From the NCBI GenBank assembly GCA_024279275.1, contig JAJRRS010000152.1:1-64000 (forward strand): a stretch of DNA of 64,000 nucleotides, read 5' to 3'. Each line of letters begins with the position of its first letter. The first letter of the stretch is position 1. Below are positions 1 to 9,053 of this stretch, in pieces. Under the pieces are notes generated by a model. It searched no databases. It saw only the letters and a program-made list of their open reading frames with translations, and was not told where the DNA came from. Position numbers and translations under genes: made by a program. This DNA comes from Planctomycetota bacterium. GTDB lineage: Bacteria > Planctomycetota > Phycisphaerae > Phycisphaerales > Phycisphaeraceae.

Positions 1-222
1 CTACAGGTCTTGAGCGTCTCGCTATTCGAGAAAACCCCGTTAATACAGGTGTTTTCACGCCCGGGCGGCATAACTCAAACCGACTCATTCGCTAACCAGT
101 TGGTATTATTCGACTAACGTTGGGACAGTAGTGATAGACAATATAAACAGACACCGGAATCTATATTTTGTTTTTTGATGTATGGCGACACTTGCCAACA
201 CCACCCCGCCACCCCATCCCCC
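1..222. other. Intergenic start of window, no gene recognised
   Basis: I see no coding region, tRNA or clear terminator here. The stretch from about 140 to 180 is AT-rich compared with the rest. The mgtE stop codon lies at its right edge, so it should hold the 3' end of the surE-mgtE transcript, but no hairpin followed by a T-run is visible on the minus strand. Confidence 0.5.
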
Positions 223-1590
223 CTACAACAACAACGTCGCAAAGAACAGCACAATCGAAAAACTAAACAGATCCACCACCGTCGTCACCACCGGCCCCGA
301 CGCCATCGCCGGGTCCAGGCCCAGCGACCGCAGCACCAACGGCACCGTCCCCCCCACTGTCTTGGCGATAAAGATTACAATCGGCACCGACCCGCCAACC
401 ACCAGCCCCAGGTAAAAATCCTGCTGCCAGACCCAAATAATCACCAGCAGCAGCACCCCAAGCACCGCACCCGCCACCAGCGACAGCACCGCCTCCTTGA
501 TAAATACCTGCATGAAGTCGCCGGGCATAATCAGCCCCAACGACACTTCACGCAGCGACACGCCCACCGCCTGATTCCCGCCACTGCCACAAAGCCCCGC
601 CACCACCGGCAAGAACATCGCCAACTCCGGATGCTGCGCTACCGTCTCCAGGAACAAATGAATCACACTCGCCGAGAATAGCAACAACACCATGATCGGA
701 AGCAAGAATACCAGCCGCCTAAGTAGCCGCGAGATCATCGGCATCGAACGGAACTCTTCGCCGGTAATAATACCCGCAACCATCAACAGATCTTCGTTCG
801 CCGAATCGCTCAATGCTTCCTGCACCGCCGCACGCTGCACCACCCCGACCAGCCGACCGTCGACATCCACCACCGGGACCGCGGAAAAGTCCACGCGATC
901 AAACAGCCCCTCCAAATCCTCCAACGCCGCATCCACCGCCACGCTCTTAGGCTTCTTGATCTTCAGATCAATCAGCTTCCGCCCAGCCGGCGCCATCACC
1001 AGGCTACGCATCGTGACCAAACCAATAAACTTCTTCGCCGCATCGATCAGGTAAGCAAACCGCACCTCGTATTCGTCATACTCATCCGCATTCGCACGCA
1101 GGTCAGCGATCACCGCATCCACATCCTGGTCTTCCCGATACGCCAGATACTCGGTAATCATCAGCCCCCCAGCCGTGTCTTCGTCGTATTGCAACCGGTG
1201 CCGGGCGTCCGCCGCCTCTTCCGGATCCATCTCTTCAAGAATCGCCTGAGCATCTTCATCGTCCAACTCCGCCAGCACGTCCGTCTGCTCGTCGCTGTCC
1301 ATCTCATCCACGATCGCCGCAGCCTCGCTAGGCTCGAGCTGCTCGATCATGTCCGCCGCGTGTTCATCGACGAAGTGCTCCATCAGGTCGGCCGCAAGGT
1401 CCGAGTGCTCCGCTGACAACAGCGACAACATCCGCGTCCGACGATCCTCATCCAGATGGCTGATCGTGTACGTCGTGTCCTCCGGCGGCAACAGTTGCAA
1501 AAAAGCCGCCAGGTGCTCAGCAATACCTGTGTCAATCACCTGCGCAAGCTGTTGCGTCGCGTCCATCTCGATGTCAGGATCAAAGCTCAT
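223..1590 (-). CDS. mgtE: MgtE-family magnesium transporter
   Basis: 455 aa, the usual MgtE length. The first ~130 residues form the acidic helical MgtE N domain (repeats such as LAELDDEDAQAILEEMDPEEAAD). Two CBS domains follow (about 140-260; LMITEYLAYREDQDVDAVIA begins the first). The C-terminal half holds about five membrane helices, with the signature GLCGSGGNQAVGVSLREVSLG around 330-350. The family carries Mg2+ through the inner membrane as a dimer gated by Mg2+ binding to the N and CBS domains. It lies 45 bp downstream of surE on the same strand, so the two are probably cotranscribed. I saw no Mg2+ riboswitch in that short gap. Confidence 0.96.
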   Translation of the reverse strand: MSFDPDIEMDATQQLAQVIDTGIAEHLAAFLQLLPPEDTTYTISHLDEDRRTRMLSLLSAEHSDLAADLMEHFVDEHAADMIEQLEPSEAAAIVDEMDSDEQTDVLAELDDEDAQAILEEMDPEEAADARHRLQYDEDTAGGLMITEYLAYREDQDVDAVIADLRANADEYDEYEVRFAYLIDAAKKFIGLVTMRSLVMAPAGRKLIDLKIKKPKSVAVDAALEDLEGLFDRVDFSAVPVVDVDGRLVGVVQRAAVQEALSDSANEDLLMVAGIITGEEFRSMPMISRLLRRLVFLLPIMVLLLFSASVIHLFLETVAQHPELAMFLPVVAGLCGSGGNQAVGVSLREVSLGLIMPGDFMQVFIKEAVLSLVAGAVLGVLLLVIIWVWQQDFYLGLVVGGSVPIVIFIAKTVGGTVPLVLRSLGLDPAMASGPVVTTVVDLFSFSIVLFFATLLL

Positions 1591-1635
1591 CCACAGCCTC
1601 CGTCACAAGGGCCAGCCAAATCCGACCCGCCAATC

Positions 1636-2421
1636 TCATCCGATATGCTCACACCAACGCGGCAACTGCTCCGTATCCGTCACGTCGTGTTCCAACGGCG
1701 TCAGCGTAATATAACCGTCAAACAGCGCCGCCACGTCCGTGCCCGGCTCACGCTTGCGGAACGTCATCGCATTGCACGTCTGGTAGTGAAACGACCCGTC
1801 ATCCGCCGGCGTAATCTCGTACTTATCCACCATCGAACTCGTTGAAATCGGTGCCGCCGTCATACCCTTGGGTTCGGCCCCATCATCCAGTACCGGGATA
1901 TTGATATTCATCACCGTGTGAGGCGTCATCGGCCCATCCAACACCCGGCGGATCGCTTCACCCGCGTGCTTCGCCGACGCCTCCCATCGGATGTCGTCCC
2001 AGTCCCCGATGTGTTGACTCACCGCAATCGCAGGCAACCCCATAAACGCCGCCTCACGCGCCGCACCCACCGTCCCGGAATAAATCACATTCACCCCGAC
2101 ATTCGCCCCCGCATTGATCCCACTAATTACCAGATCAATCGGCTCAGGCACCAGGTGCGCAATCGCCAGCTTCACACAATCCGCCGGCCTCGCATCCACA
2201 CTCGTCGCAACCACCCCGGCCCCATCCCCAACCCGGGGGGGGCCAAACCCGCAATAGCTCGCCACACGGATCGGTCGATGAAACGTCACCGCATGGCTCG
2301 TCGCCGACTGCACCTTCAACGGCGCAACCACATGCACCTCGCCCAGCCCCTCGATCGCCTCATAAAGCGCCGCCAACCCAGGTGCCTCGATACCATCATC
2401 ATTCGTCAAAAGAATTCGCAT
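1636..2421 (-). CDS. surE: 5'/3'-nucleotidase SurE
   Basis: 261 aa. It opens with MRILLTNDDGIEAPGL, the SurE metal-binding signature with the DD pair, followed by VISGINAGANVGVNVIYSGTV, the second conserved metal and active-site motif. SurE removes phosphate from nucleoside 5'- or 3'-monophosphates using a divalent metal and is linked to stationary-phase survival. The length fits the family (about 250-260 aa). It is the first gene of a probable two-gene unit with mgtE. It starts just past the terminator of the ribosomal operon, so it should have its own promoter in the short gap, although none is obvious. Confidence 0.97.
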   Translation of the reverse strand: MRILLTNDDGIEAPGLAALYEAIEGLGEVHVVAPLKVQSATSHAVTFHRPIRVASYCGFGPPRVGDGAGVVATSVDARPADCVKLAIAHLVPEPIDLVISGINAGANVGVNVIYSGTVGAAREAAFMGLPAIAVSQHIGDWDDIRWEASAKHAGEAIRRVLDGPMTPHTVMNINIPVLDDGAEPKGMTAAPISTSSMVDKYEITPADDGSFHYQTCNAMTFRKREPGTDVAALFDGYITLTPLEHDVTDTEQLPRWCEHIG

Positions 2422-2487
2422 GGATCGGATTGTACCGACCCCCGCCTTGCCGCGTGTGATGATTCACAAACACCCGCCCCCATCTGT

Positions 2488-2518
2488 AAAAAAGGCCGAC
2501 CCATCACGGGTCGGCCTT
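2488..2518 (-). terminator. Intrinsic terminator of the S10-spc-alpha operon
   Basis: Read on the minus strand, a perfect 9-bp stem (GGCCGACCC / GGGTCGGCC) with a 5-nt loop is followed directly by six T residues. It lies about 40 bp past the rplQ stop codon and before surE, where the long ribosomal transcript would be expected to end. Confidence 0.9.
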
Positions 2519-2555
2519 AACGATCTTAATTTATCTCACACCTTCGCAGACGTGC

Positions 2556-3194
2556 TTATTCCGACTTTTCTTCGCTGGCTTCGGGCTGTCCTTCGGCCTG
2601 TGCCTCCTCGACAGGTGCCGTGGCGGCCTCCTTGGCCGGTGCCTCAGGCTCGGCAACCGCTGTGGCCGCTCCACCCTTACGCAGCGAAGCAGCACGTTCC
2701 ATACGCCTGTTCGCCTTGTCACGCCGACGCGAGTACCGGCCGGAAACCTGTGGCCCACCCTCGTCATCCCCGCCGACCAGTTGCAGTACGCACAACGACG
2801 AACCATCGCCGATACGGTGCTTGGTCAGCTTGATGATACGCGTGTACCCACCGGTGCGGTCGGCATACTTAGGAGCGATCTCGTCGAACAGGGTCTTGAC
2901 GACCTTAGGCCCGCTGACAACTTCGCCGTACTTGTTACGCTTGATCGCGGGGTCGTCTTCGCCCTTGATCATGATCTGGTCGCCGATCATCTTGATGACG
3001 CGACGCCTGCTGGCGAGGTCGCCCTTCTTCGCGGCACTGATCAACTTCTCAACGAAGGGCTTTAGACTCTTCGCTTTGGGAATCGTCGTAGTGATCTGGC
3101 CGTGGGTGAACAGGGCAATAGCCATGTTGCGCCACAGTGCGATCCGGTGATTGGTATGGCGACCCAGCTTACGGCCATAAACTCTATGTCTCAT
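2556..3194 (-). CDS. rplQ: 50S ribosomal protein L17 with acidic C-terminal tail
   Basis: 212 aa. The first ~120 residues are a standard L17 (MRHRVYGRKLGRHTNHRIAL; FTHGQITTTIPKAKSLKPFV). The middle carries a lineage-type insertion (IKGEDDPAIKRNKYGEVVSG). After about residue 165 there is a low-complexity Ala/Glu/Pro tail (EAPAKEAATAPVEEAQAEGQ) absent from the 120-130 aa proteins of most bacteria. L17 binds 23S rRNA near the exit tunnel. It is the last gene of the operon, following rpoA as in most bacteria, and is followed by the terminator. Confidence 0.97.
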   Translation of the reverse strand: MRHRVYGRKLGRHTNHRIALWRNMAIALFTHGQITTTIPKAKSLKPFVEKLISAAKKGDLASRRRVIKMIGDQIMIKGEDDPAIKRNKYGEVVSGPKVVKTLFDEIAPKYADRTGGYTRIIKLTKHRIGDGSSLCVLQLVGGDDEGGPQVSGRYSRRRDKANRRMERAASLRKGGAATAVAEPEAPAKEAATAPVEEAQAEGQPEASEEKSE

Positions 3195-3317
3195 CGCTAA
3201 ACTCCTTTATTGACTGCCGAACGGGTGAGACGCCGTCCGGCGATGCCACTCCCGCCTGACGTATAAATACGCGGCGAGGCAATTAGATCCCACGCGGGAC
3301 CGGGGCGTGATGGCCCC

Positions 3318-3342
3318 AAAAACCAACCGGGACAAGCCCGGT
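3318..3342 (-). terminator. Attenuator-like hairpin between rpoA and rplQ
   Basis: On the minus strand ACCGGG-CTTGT-CCCGGT forms a 6-bp stem, followed four bases later by a run of five T. It could act as a partial terminator that lowers rplQ relative to rpoA, or it may simply be one of the many CCGGG palindromes in this operon. A second small hairpin (GGGGC...GCCCC) follows immediately. Confidence 0.35.
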
Positions 3343-3351
3343 GTGATTGAC

Positions 3352-4362
3352 TTACGGTGCGCTGCTACCAGCAGCCTGAACCTCCGCGGGCAGTTCCATG
3401 CCCAGGCTCAGGCCCATATCCGTCAGCTTACGCTTCACTTCACGCAGCGATGTCTTGCCGAAGCTGCGGACCTTCAAGAGGTCCGCCTCGGTGTGTACGA
3501 CCAATTCCGCCACGGTCGCGATCTCCGCCGTCTCCAGGCAGTTGTTCGCACGCACCGACAGGTCCAGATCGTTGAGGTTCATCTTGAACTTGCGGATCTG
3601 CTCCTCATCGACACGGGCGGCAGCGGCAGCGGTCTCGCTGGCGGTTGCTTCACCCAGCTCGAAATACTGCACGAACGGGTTGAGGTGCTTGCGGAGGATC
3701 TTGGCAGCCTCGACCAGCGCCATCTCCGGCGTGACCGTGCCGTTGGTCCAGATCTCCAGCGTCAACTTATCGTAGTTGGTCTTCTGACCGACCCGGGTGT
3801 CTTCCACCTTGTAACGCACGCGGGTGACTGGCGAGAAGATCGCATCAACCGGGATCAGCCCGATCTCTTGCTCGCCGGTGCTCACATAATATTCACTGGC
3901 CGGGACATACCCACGACCCTTCTCGACGTGGAACTCGATGTCGAAATCGACCTGCTTGGTCAGCGTCGCCAGGATCAGATCCTTGGTATGGATCGTGATG
4001 GAGGTGTCAGCCTCGATCAGATCACAGGTGACTTCGCCGGGGCCTTCCGCCTGGAGCCGCATGGTCTTGGACTCTTCCGAGTCCAGCGAGACAACGATAT
4101 TCTTGATGTTCAGGAGGATGTCGGTCGCATCTTCCTGCACGCCGTCGAGGCTGGTGAACTCGTGCTGAGCGCCCTTGATCTTGATTGCCGAGATCGCCGC
4201 GCCTTCAAGGCTCGACAGCAGGATGCGCCGGATGCTGTTCCCGACCGTCGTGCCGAAGCCACGCTCAAACGGCTCGACAGTGAACCTGCCGTACGTCTCG
4301 GTGTTCTCTGAGTCGGCAATAACACGGTGGGGAAGCTCTAATCCACGCCATCTGATTCTCAT
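3352..4362 (-). CDS. rpoA: RNA polymerase subunit alpha
   Basis: 336 aa from the chosen start. I use the ATG encoding MRIRWRGLELPHRV, which has GGAG six bases upstream, not the ORF-track start 16 codons earlier. The N-terminal domain (about 1-230) has the conserved GFGTTVGNSIRRILLSSLEGAA motif for dimerisation and polymerase assembly. The C-terminal domain (about 260-320; NCLETAEIATVAELVVHTEADLL and FGKTSLREVKRKL) binds UP elements and activators. It lies in the alpha operon after rpsK. The usual rpsD between rpsK and rpoA is missing. Confidence 0.97.
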   Translation of the reverse strand: MRIRWRGLELPHRVIADSENTETYGRFTVEPFERGFGTTVGNSIRRILLSSLEGAAISAIKIKGAQHEFTSLDGVQEDATDILLNIKNIVVSLDSEESKTMRLQAEGPGEVTCDLIEADTSITIHTKDLILATLTKQVDFDIEFHVEKGRGYVPASEYYVSTGEQEIGLIPVDAIFSPVTRVRYKVEDTRVGQKTNYDKLTLEIWTNGTVTPEMALVEAAKILRKHLNPFVQYFELGEATASETAAAAARVDEEQIRKFKMNLNDLDLSVRANNCLETAEIATVAELVVHTEADLLKVRSFGKTSLREVKRKLTDMGLSLGMELPAEVQAAGSSAP

Positions 4363-4553
4363 GATAATCTCCAAATCATCCCAGCAGCCCTTAGTGAGGG
4401 AAACGCCCAAGGCTTATCGCATGCCGGCCCGCTGCTGGACGGGGCGACGGCTTCTGTTTCCTGGGCGGAAGTAAACTGATTGAATACACAACACGCCGGT
4501 CGGTTCCAACCCCAACGGGGCGGGGTCATTAACCGGGGGTGCCAACCCGGGGG

Positions 4554-4931
4554 TCACACGCGGCGACGCTTGCGGGGCCGACATCCGTTGTGCGGGATCG
4601 GAGTGTGGTCTTCGACGGCCGTGATCTTGATGCCGTTGGCCTGCAGCCCGGTGACCGCCGACTCACGGCCCGACCCTGCACCGCGGATCCTGACCTCAAC
4701 CTCCCGGATACCAAACTTCTTCGCAGCCGCCGCAGCCTCTTCGGCCGCACGGGTCGCCGCGAACGGGGTACTCTTGCGTGATCCCTTGAAACCGGCGCTG
4801 CCGGCCGACGCCTGGCAGAGGGTCTCACCGTTCACGTCGGTGATCGTGATCAGGGTGTTGTTGAATGACGCCTTGATGTGGGCGATGCCCCGGTTGACGT
4901 TCTTGCGGATCTTCTTGGTCTTCTTGGCCAT
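4554..4931 (-). CDS. rpsK: 30S ribosomal protein S11
   Basis: 125 aa. Typical S11 sequence: [20 protein letters not shown] near the N terminus, [18 protein letters not shown] in the middle and the invariant C-terminal [19 protein letters not shown]11 forms part of the platform of the small subunit and lines the mRNA path with S18. It lies between rpsM and rpoA in alpha-operon order. The gap to rpoA is about 190 bp, contains CCCCGG-rich direct repeats and is too short for rpsD. Confidence 0.97.
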   Translation of the reverse strand: MAKKTKKIRKNVNRGIAHIKASFNNTLITITDVNGETLCQASAGSAGFKGSRKSTPFAATRAAEEAAAAAKKFGIREVEVRIRGAGSGRESAVTGLQANGIKITAVEDHTPIPHNGCRPRKRRRV

Positions 4932-5154
4932 GTCTTTTCCTCGAAGTTCGTGGCGTTGCCGGCTTTCCCGATTTCAGGCGGGCGGGCAACTGGCTTCGGA
5001 TGTCTTGTGCGGGCACGCGCCCAACACTTATTCTTAATTGAGGCTGCCTTCGGGTGAAGGGTTCGCCATCTTGAGTCGTCGTGATGCGTCGCCAAGCGGC
5101 GACGGTTAAACGATGCTGCGCAATCCACGGCAAGGCCGTGAGTCGCACAGGGTG

Positions 5155-5538
5155 CTACTTCATACCCTTGACCGACTTCTTGCCGGCAACGGTACGCTTA
5201 CGGCCCTTACGGGTACGGGCGTTGGTCTGGGTCCGCTGACCACGCACGGGCAACCCACGGCGGTGGCGGTCGCCACGGTACGAGCGGATATCACGAAGCC
5301 GATTGATGTTCTGGGTAACCTGACGACGCAGGGCACCCTCGATCACCAGCTTCTCTTCGATGATCCCGCCGACCTGCGCGAGTTGATCTTCCGTCAGGGT
5401 ATTGGCACGGGCCTGACCATCCAGGCTGGCCTCCTTGACGATGTCTTCCGCGATCTTCGGACCGATGCCGTAGATGTAACGCAGTGCGATACGGATGGGC
5501 TTGTTGTCCGGGATGTCTACACCAGAGATACGGGGCAT
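5155..5538 (-). CDS. rpsM: 30S ribosomal protein S13
   Basis: 127 aa. It starts MPRISGVDIPDNKPIRIALRYIYGIG, the classic S13 opening with the helix-two-turn-helix rRNA-binding region, and ends in the basic tail RGQRTQTNARTRKGRKRTVAG. S13 sits in the head of the small subunit and contacts the P-site tRNA and the L5 bridge. It follows rpmJ, as in most alpha operons. Confidence 0.97.
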   Translation of the reverse strand: MPRISGVDIPDNKPIRIALRYIYGIGPKIAEDIVKEASLDGQARANTLTEDQLAQVGGIIEEKLVIEGALRRQVTQNINRLRDIRSYRGDRHRRGLPVRGQRTQTNARTRKGRKRTVAGKKSVKGMK

Positions 5539-5653
5539 GGTTCGTTCCGAGGTTGGGGGCTGGGTTCTTGTCTACTAGGGATCAGGGTCGCTATACGGGT
5601 CAGGGCGGGCCATTATAGCCTTAATGAACATCGGACCAAAGCCCGATCTCCGC

Positions 5654-5767
5654 TCATCCCTGCCGTTGCTTGTGCTTGGGGTTGGTGCAGATCACACGCA
5701 CGACGCCTTTACGCCGGACGACTTTGCAATTCTCACATATTCGTTTGACGCTGCTTCGTACTTTCAT
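5654..5767 (-). CDS. rpmJ: 50S ribosomal protein L36 (not in ORF track)
   Basis: 37 aa, too short for the ORF track. My translation begins [20 protein letters not shown] and continues [17 protein letters not shown] before TGA. It has the CxxC ... C-x4-H zinc ligands of the zinc-binding form of L36 (CENC and CTNPKH). It lies between infA and rpsM, its usual place. L36 is the smallest large-subunit protein and stabilises 23S rRNA near the factor-binding region. Confidence 0.95.
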   Translation of the reverse strand: MKVRSSVKRICENCKVVRRKGVVRVICTNPKHKQRQG

Positions 5768-5840
5768 GATCGTGCCTTCCTATTCCAATTCCCCCAGCGG
5801 TTCCAGGGGAGTATTTCAATTCTCTATGTATCGACCCGGT

Positions 5841-5891
5841 GTTATCCGGGGGGGTTATCCGGGGGCCGGGGTGTTATCTGGGGGCCGGGGG
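5841..5891. repeat. G-run direct repeats between infA and rpmJ
   Basis: The plus strand reads GTTATCCGGGGG, GTTATCCGGGGG, CCGGGGT, GTTATCTGGGGG, CCGGGGG: imperfect direct repeats of about 12 bp, each with a run of 4-7 G. They fill the gap between the infA stop codon and the region upstream of rpmJ. The transcript is C-rich here. Similar G-run tracts occur between rplF and rplR and elsewhere in this window. Confidence 0.8.
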
Positions 5892-6107
5892 TCAGTGCCG
5901 GTATGTAATTCGGCCCTTGGTCAGGTCATACGGACTCAGCTCCACCGTCACGCGGTCCCCGGGGAGGATGCGGATATAAAACTTACGCATCTTCCCGGAG
6001 ATGTGGGCGATCATCTCGTGATCGTTTTCGAGCTTCACCCTGAACATCGCGTTGGGCAGTGCGTCGATCACTTCGCCTTCAAACTGGAGTTTATCTTCTT
6101 TAGCCAC
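5892..6107 (-). CDS. infA: Translation initiation factor IF-1
   Basis: 71 aa, the standard length. The whole protein is one S1-like OB fold: [20 protein letters not shown], then [20 protein letters not shown], ending [20 protein letters not shown]-1 occupies the A site during initiation and helps IF-2 and IF-3. The start codon is GTG, preceded by a GAGAG ribosome-binding sequence. Gene order map-infA-rpmJ-rpsM matches other bacteria. Confidence 0.97.
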   Translation of the reverse strand: MAKEDKLQFEGEVIDALPNAMFRVKLENDHEMIAHISGKMRKFYIRILPGDRVTVELSPYDLTKGRITYRH

Positions 6108-6179
6108 TGACTCTCTTTTGCTTGTTCGTTGCTATCCCGGTTACTTACCGGCCAGCCCGCCTTAGCGAACCCTTTTATT

Positions 6180-6953
6180 TTACCGTCCATCCGTCAACAC
6201 ATCCGCACCGTCTTTGGTCACCGCCACCGTGTGCTCGTAGTGAGCCGACGGCTTGCGGTCCACCGTCACAACGGTCCAACCGTCGCGTAGGGTCCGCACC
6301 TCGTACGAACCCAAGTTGCACATCGGCTCGATCGCCAGCACGACGCCCTCCCGAAGCTCGATATCGTTCCCGAGCAGCTCTCGGCTAACGAAGTTCGGCA
6401 CCTGCGGGGGTTCGTGCATCTTCGACCCGATCCCGTGGCCCACGAACTGCCGCACGACACTCATGCCCTGCGACTCCGCGTAACCCTGCATCAACCTGGC
6501 GACCTGGCTCCACTTCTTGCCAGGCCGAATATTTTCTATCGCTATCCCGAGCACCCGCTCGGTCACTTCACACAGCTTGCGGGTCGCCGGCTCAACATCC
6601 CCTACCAGGATCGTCGTCGCCGCGTCACCGCACCACCCGTCAAACTCGACACCGCAATCGACACCGACGATGTCGCCGTCCTTAATCACCCGATCGCCCG
6701 CGATCCCGTGAACGACCTGCTCGTTCACACTGATGCACAGGTTCGCAGGAAACGGCGTCGGCCCGGGGTAGCCCTTGAACAACCCCTTGCCACCGGCCTC
6801 GGCTATCACCGAAGCACCCGCGTCGTCGATCTCCCGGGTTGTCACCCCCGGCTTACATATCTCACGGCAACGCCGATGGACCTTCTGGACGATACGCCCA
6901 GCGATCCGCATCTTCTCAATCTCTTCTCGCGTCTTCCGCTTTATTTTTGTCAC
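6180..6953 (-). CDS. map: Type I methionine aminopeptidase
   Basis: 257 aa. The metal ligands are visible: VDCGVEFDGWCGDAATT (two Asp), FVGHGIGSKMHEPPQVPNF (His) and VVLAIEPMCNLGS (Glu). The enzyme removes the initiator Met from new proteins when the second residue is small. The ORF starts at GTG; no upstream ATG fits. It directly follows secY. The adenylate kinase gene that normally separates secY and map in many bacteria is absent here. Confidence 0.96.
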   Translation of the reverse strand: MTKIKRKTREEIEKMRIAGRIVQKVHRRCREICKPGVTTREIDDAGASVIAEAGGKGLFKGYPGPTPFPANLCISVNEQVVHGIAGDRVIKDGDIVGVDCGVEFDGWCGDAATTILVGDVEPATRKLCEVTERVLGIAIENIRPGKKWSQVARLMQGYAESQGMSVVRQFVGHGIGSKMHEPPQVPNFVSRELLGNDIELREGVVLAIEPMCNLGSYEVRTLRDGWTVVTVDRKPSAHYEHTVAVTKDGADVLTDGR

Positions 6954-7063
6954 TTTGGCTTGGAACCGGTTCGCTCAAAATCGTTCGTTCTACCCCAAGC
7001 CGCAGTGAGTCGCTTATCGTATCACGGCTCCCAAGGCCTGACAAATATCTTCCGCCACGGGGT

Positions 7064-8482
7064 TTATGCCGTACCCCGAGGTCCGCGAATCTTCGGCCCC
7101 TTACCCCCGCCCGACGACAGGAACCCCTGGTAATTCCGCATCAAAAGACTCGCCTCGATCCGCTGAACAAAGTCCAACATCACGCTGACCACGATCAGAA
7201 GCCCCGTACCACCAAGGTATTGCGTCACCTTGAAGTCGATTCCAAATGCCCCGTTCACGATTGAAGGCACCACCGCGATCAACGCCAGGAACCCTGCCCC
7301 GACATAGGTGATCCGCTCCATCACGGTTTCCAGGTAGTCCGCCGTCCTGGGACCCGGACGCAGCCCCGGGATGAAGCTGCCGTGGTCCCGAAGCTGGGTC
7401 GCCATCTCCTTGGGCTGGAACTGCACCGTCGTCCAGAAGTACGCGAAGAAGTAGATCAGCCCGATATACACCACCGTGTACAGGTAGCCGTTGAACCCAA
7501 AATTCACATTCAGGAAATTCACCGTGCCGTACATAAAGTTGTACAACCCCGACGTATCCTCGCTCGGCAGATCCGTCATCGACGAGTCCAGATAACTAAT
7601 CAACATCGACGGGATGATCATCAACGAACTCGCGAAGATGATCGGCATCACACCGCCGTGATTCACACGCAACGGCAGGTAACTTCGCTGCCCGCCATAA
7701 ACCCGCCGACCGCGCGTGTGCTTGGCCTGCTGGATCGGGATACGACGCTGCCCCTGCGTGATCACGATCGACCCGGCAACCACCGTCACAAACGCCACCA
7801 CCAGGAAAATCACCGTCATCGGCGTGTATTTCGCGTCCGGGCTGTTGACCTCGAACCCACTAATGATGTCACCGATCGCGTTGGGCATCCCCGCAACAAT
7901 ACCCGCCGTAATAATCAACGAGATACCGTTGCCGATCCCGTACTTGTCGATCTGCTCGCCAAGCCACATCAGGAACACCGTCCCGCTGGTCAAAGCCGTC
8001 ACACCGCACGCCCAGAACAGGAATGTGTTCTGATATTTCGGGTAAACAACCGACGTCTCGCCGGACTGGAAAAACTTCAGGTAAACAACCGACTGGACCA
8101 GGCAGAGCAAAACCGTTGCGTACCGCGTGTATTCCTGCACCTTCTGCCGGCCGGCAGGGCCTTCTTTATTCAACGCCTTGAGCGGCTCGTACACCGTCCC
8201 AAGCAACTGAAAAATAATCGCCGCCGAAATATACGGCATGATCCCCAGCCCAAACACCGTGGACTGCGTCAACGAACCACCCGTGAAAATACTCACATAA
8301 TCAAGGATATTCCCCGTCGCCCCGCCGCTCTGCTTCTCCGCCCAGGACTTCATCGCCACCTGGCTGATACCCGCCAGCGGGATAAAGTACCCAATCCTGT
8401 AGATGCACAGCATCCCAAGCGTGAAGAATATCTTGTTGCGTAGCTCAGAGATCCGGAAGATGTTCAGAAACGCTTGGAGCAT
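7064..8482 (-). CDS. secY: Protein translocase subunit SecY
   Basis: 472 aa from the ATG giving MLQAFLNIFRISELRNKIFF, which matches the usual SecY N terminus better than the ORF-track start 11 codons upstream. About ten hydrophobic segments are present, including GIMPYISAAIIFQLLGTVY (plug/TM2 region) and GNGISLIITAGIVAGMPNAI. The C4/C5 loop QGQRRIPIQQAKHTRGRRVY carries the conserved basic ribosome-contact residues. SecY forms the inner-membrane channel with SecE and SecG. It follows rplO in standard spc order. Confidence 0.97.
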   Translation of the reverse strand: MLQAFLNIFRISELRNKIFFTLGMLCIYRIGYFIPLAGISQVAMKSWAEKQSGGATGNILDYVSIFTGGSLTQSTVFGLGIMPYISAAIIFQLLGTVYEPLKALNKEGPAGRQKVQEYTRYATVLLCLVQSVVYLKFFQSGETSVVYPKYQNTFLFWACGVTALTSGTVFLMWLGEQIDKYGIGNGISLIITAGIVAGMPNAIGDIISGFEVNSPDAKYTPMTVIFLVVAFVTVVAGSIVITQGQRRIPIQQAKHTRGRRVYGGQRSYLPLRVNHGGVMPIIFASSLMIIPSMLISYLDSSMTDLPSEDTSGLYNFMYGTVNFLNVNFGFNGYLYTVVYIGLIYFFAYFWTTVQFQPKEMATQLRDHGSFIPGLRPGPRTADYLETVMERITYVGAGFLALIAVVPSIVNGAFGIDFKVTQYLGGTGLLIVVSVMLDFVQRIEASLLMRNYQGFLSSGGGKGPKIRGPRGTA

Positions 8483-8547
8483 GTTTACCCTACATAAAGC
8501 CGTGGATACATCCACAGTCCGTTATCCGCAGCCTCAAAAAACCTATC

Positions 8548-9003
8548 TCACTTAGCGATAGTCGCAGAGCCACCAGCTTTATTGATCTTTTCTTCTGCAG
8601 ACTTCGAGAACGACGCCGCAGTGATCGATAGCTTCTTGGTGATCTCACCCTTGCCAAGCACCTTCACAGGCAGCTTGTCGTCGCGGATCAACCCGACCTT
8701 CACCAACATCTGGGCGTTCACCTCAGCCCCGTCGTCAAACCGGGCGTCCAAAGCGCTGATGTTTACCACCGAACACTGCTTCTTAAACAGCACGTTGGAA
8801 AAACCACGCTTGGCGACACGCCTGAACAACGGCGTCTGACCGCCTTCTCGGCTGGCGCGGATCGAACCGGTCGCACCCGAGCGGGAGCCGGCACCGTTGT
8901 GCCCACGCCCACAGGTCTTGCCCGAGCCGGAGCCTGGACCACGACCGACACGCTTACGCTTCTTATGTTTGCCCACCTTTACGGTGACTTCATGAATCAT
9001 CAT
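8548..9003 (-). CDS. rplO: 50S ribosomal protein L15
   Basis: 151 aa. The basic N-terminal RNA-binding stretch GKHKKRKRVGRGPGSGSGKT and the motif RASREGGQTPLFRRVAKRGF are diagnostic. An AGGAG sits about ten bases before the first of two tandem ATG codons. L15 contacts many 23S rRNA domains. It follows rpsE with a gap of only ~50 bp, so there is no room for rpmD (L30), which normally lies here. Confidence 0.97.
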   Translation of the reverse strand: MMIHEVTVKVGKHKKRKRVGRGPGSGSGKTCGRGHNGAGSRSGATGSIRASREGGQTPLFRRVAKRGFSNVLFKKQCSVVNISALDARFDDGAEVNAQMLVKVGLIRDDKLPVKVLGKGEITKKLSITAASFSKSAEEKINKAGGSATIAK

Positions 9004-9053
9004 CGCTCAGACACTCCTAATCACTCGGCGAGGTTACGCCGGGGTGTCGCTTA

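Noticed and set aside
1591-1635. Mg2+ riboswitch before mgtE
   Set aside because: Only 45 bp separate surE and mgtE, too short for an M-box or ykoK-type leader.
3307-4311. 334-aa plus-strand ORF opposite rpoA
   Set aside because: It mirrors the conserved rpoA frame on the other strand and shows no protein family features; it is a shadow of high-GC coding sequence. Several other long antisense ORFs (7382-8443, 10096-11346, 15971-17413, 36687-37949) were rejected for the same reason.
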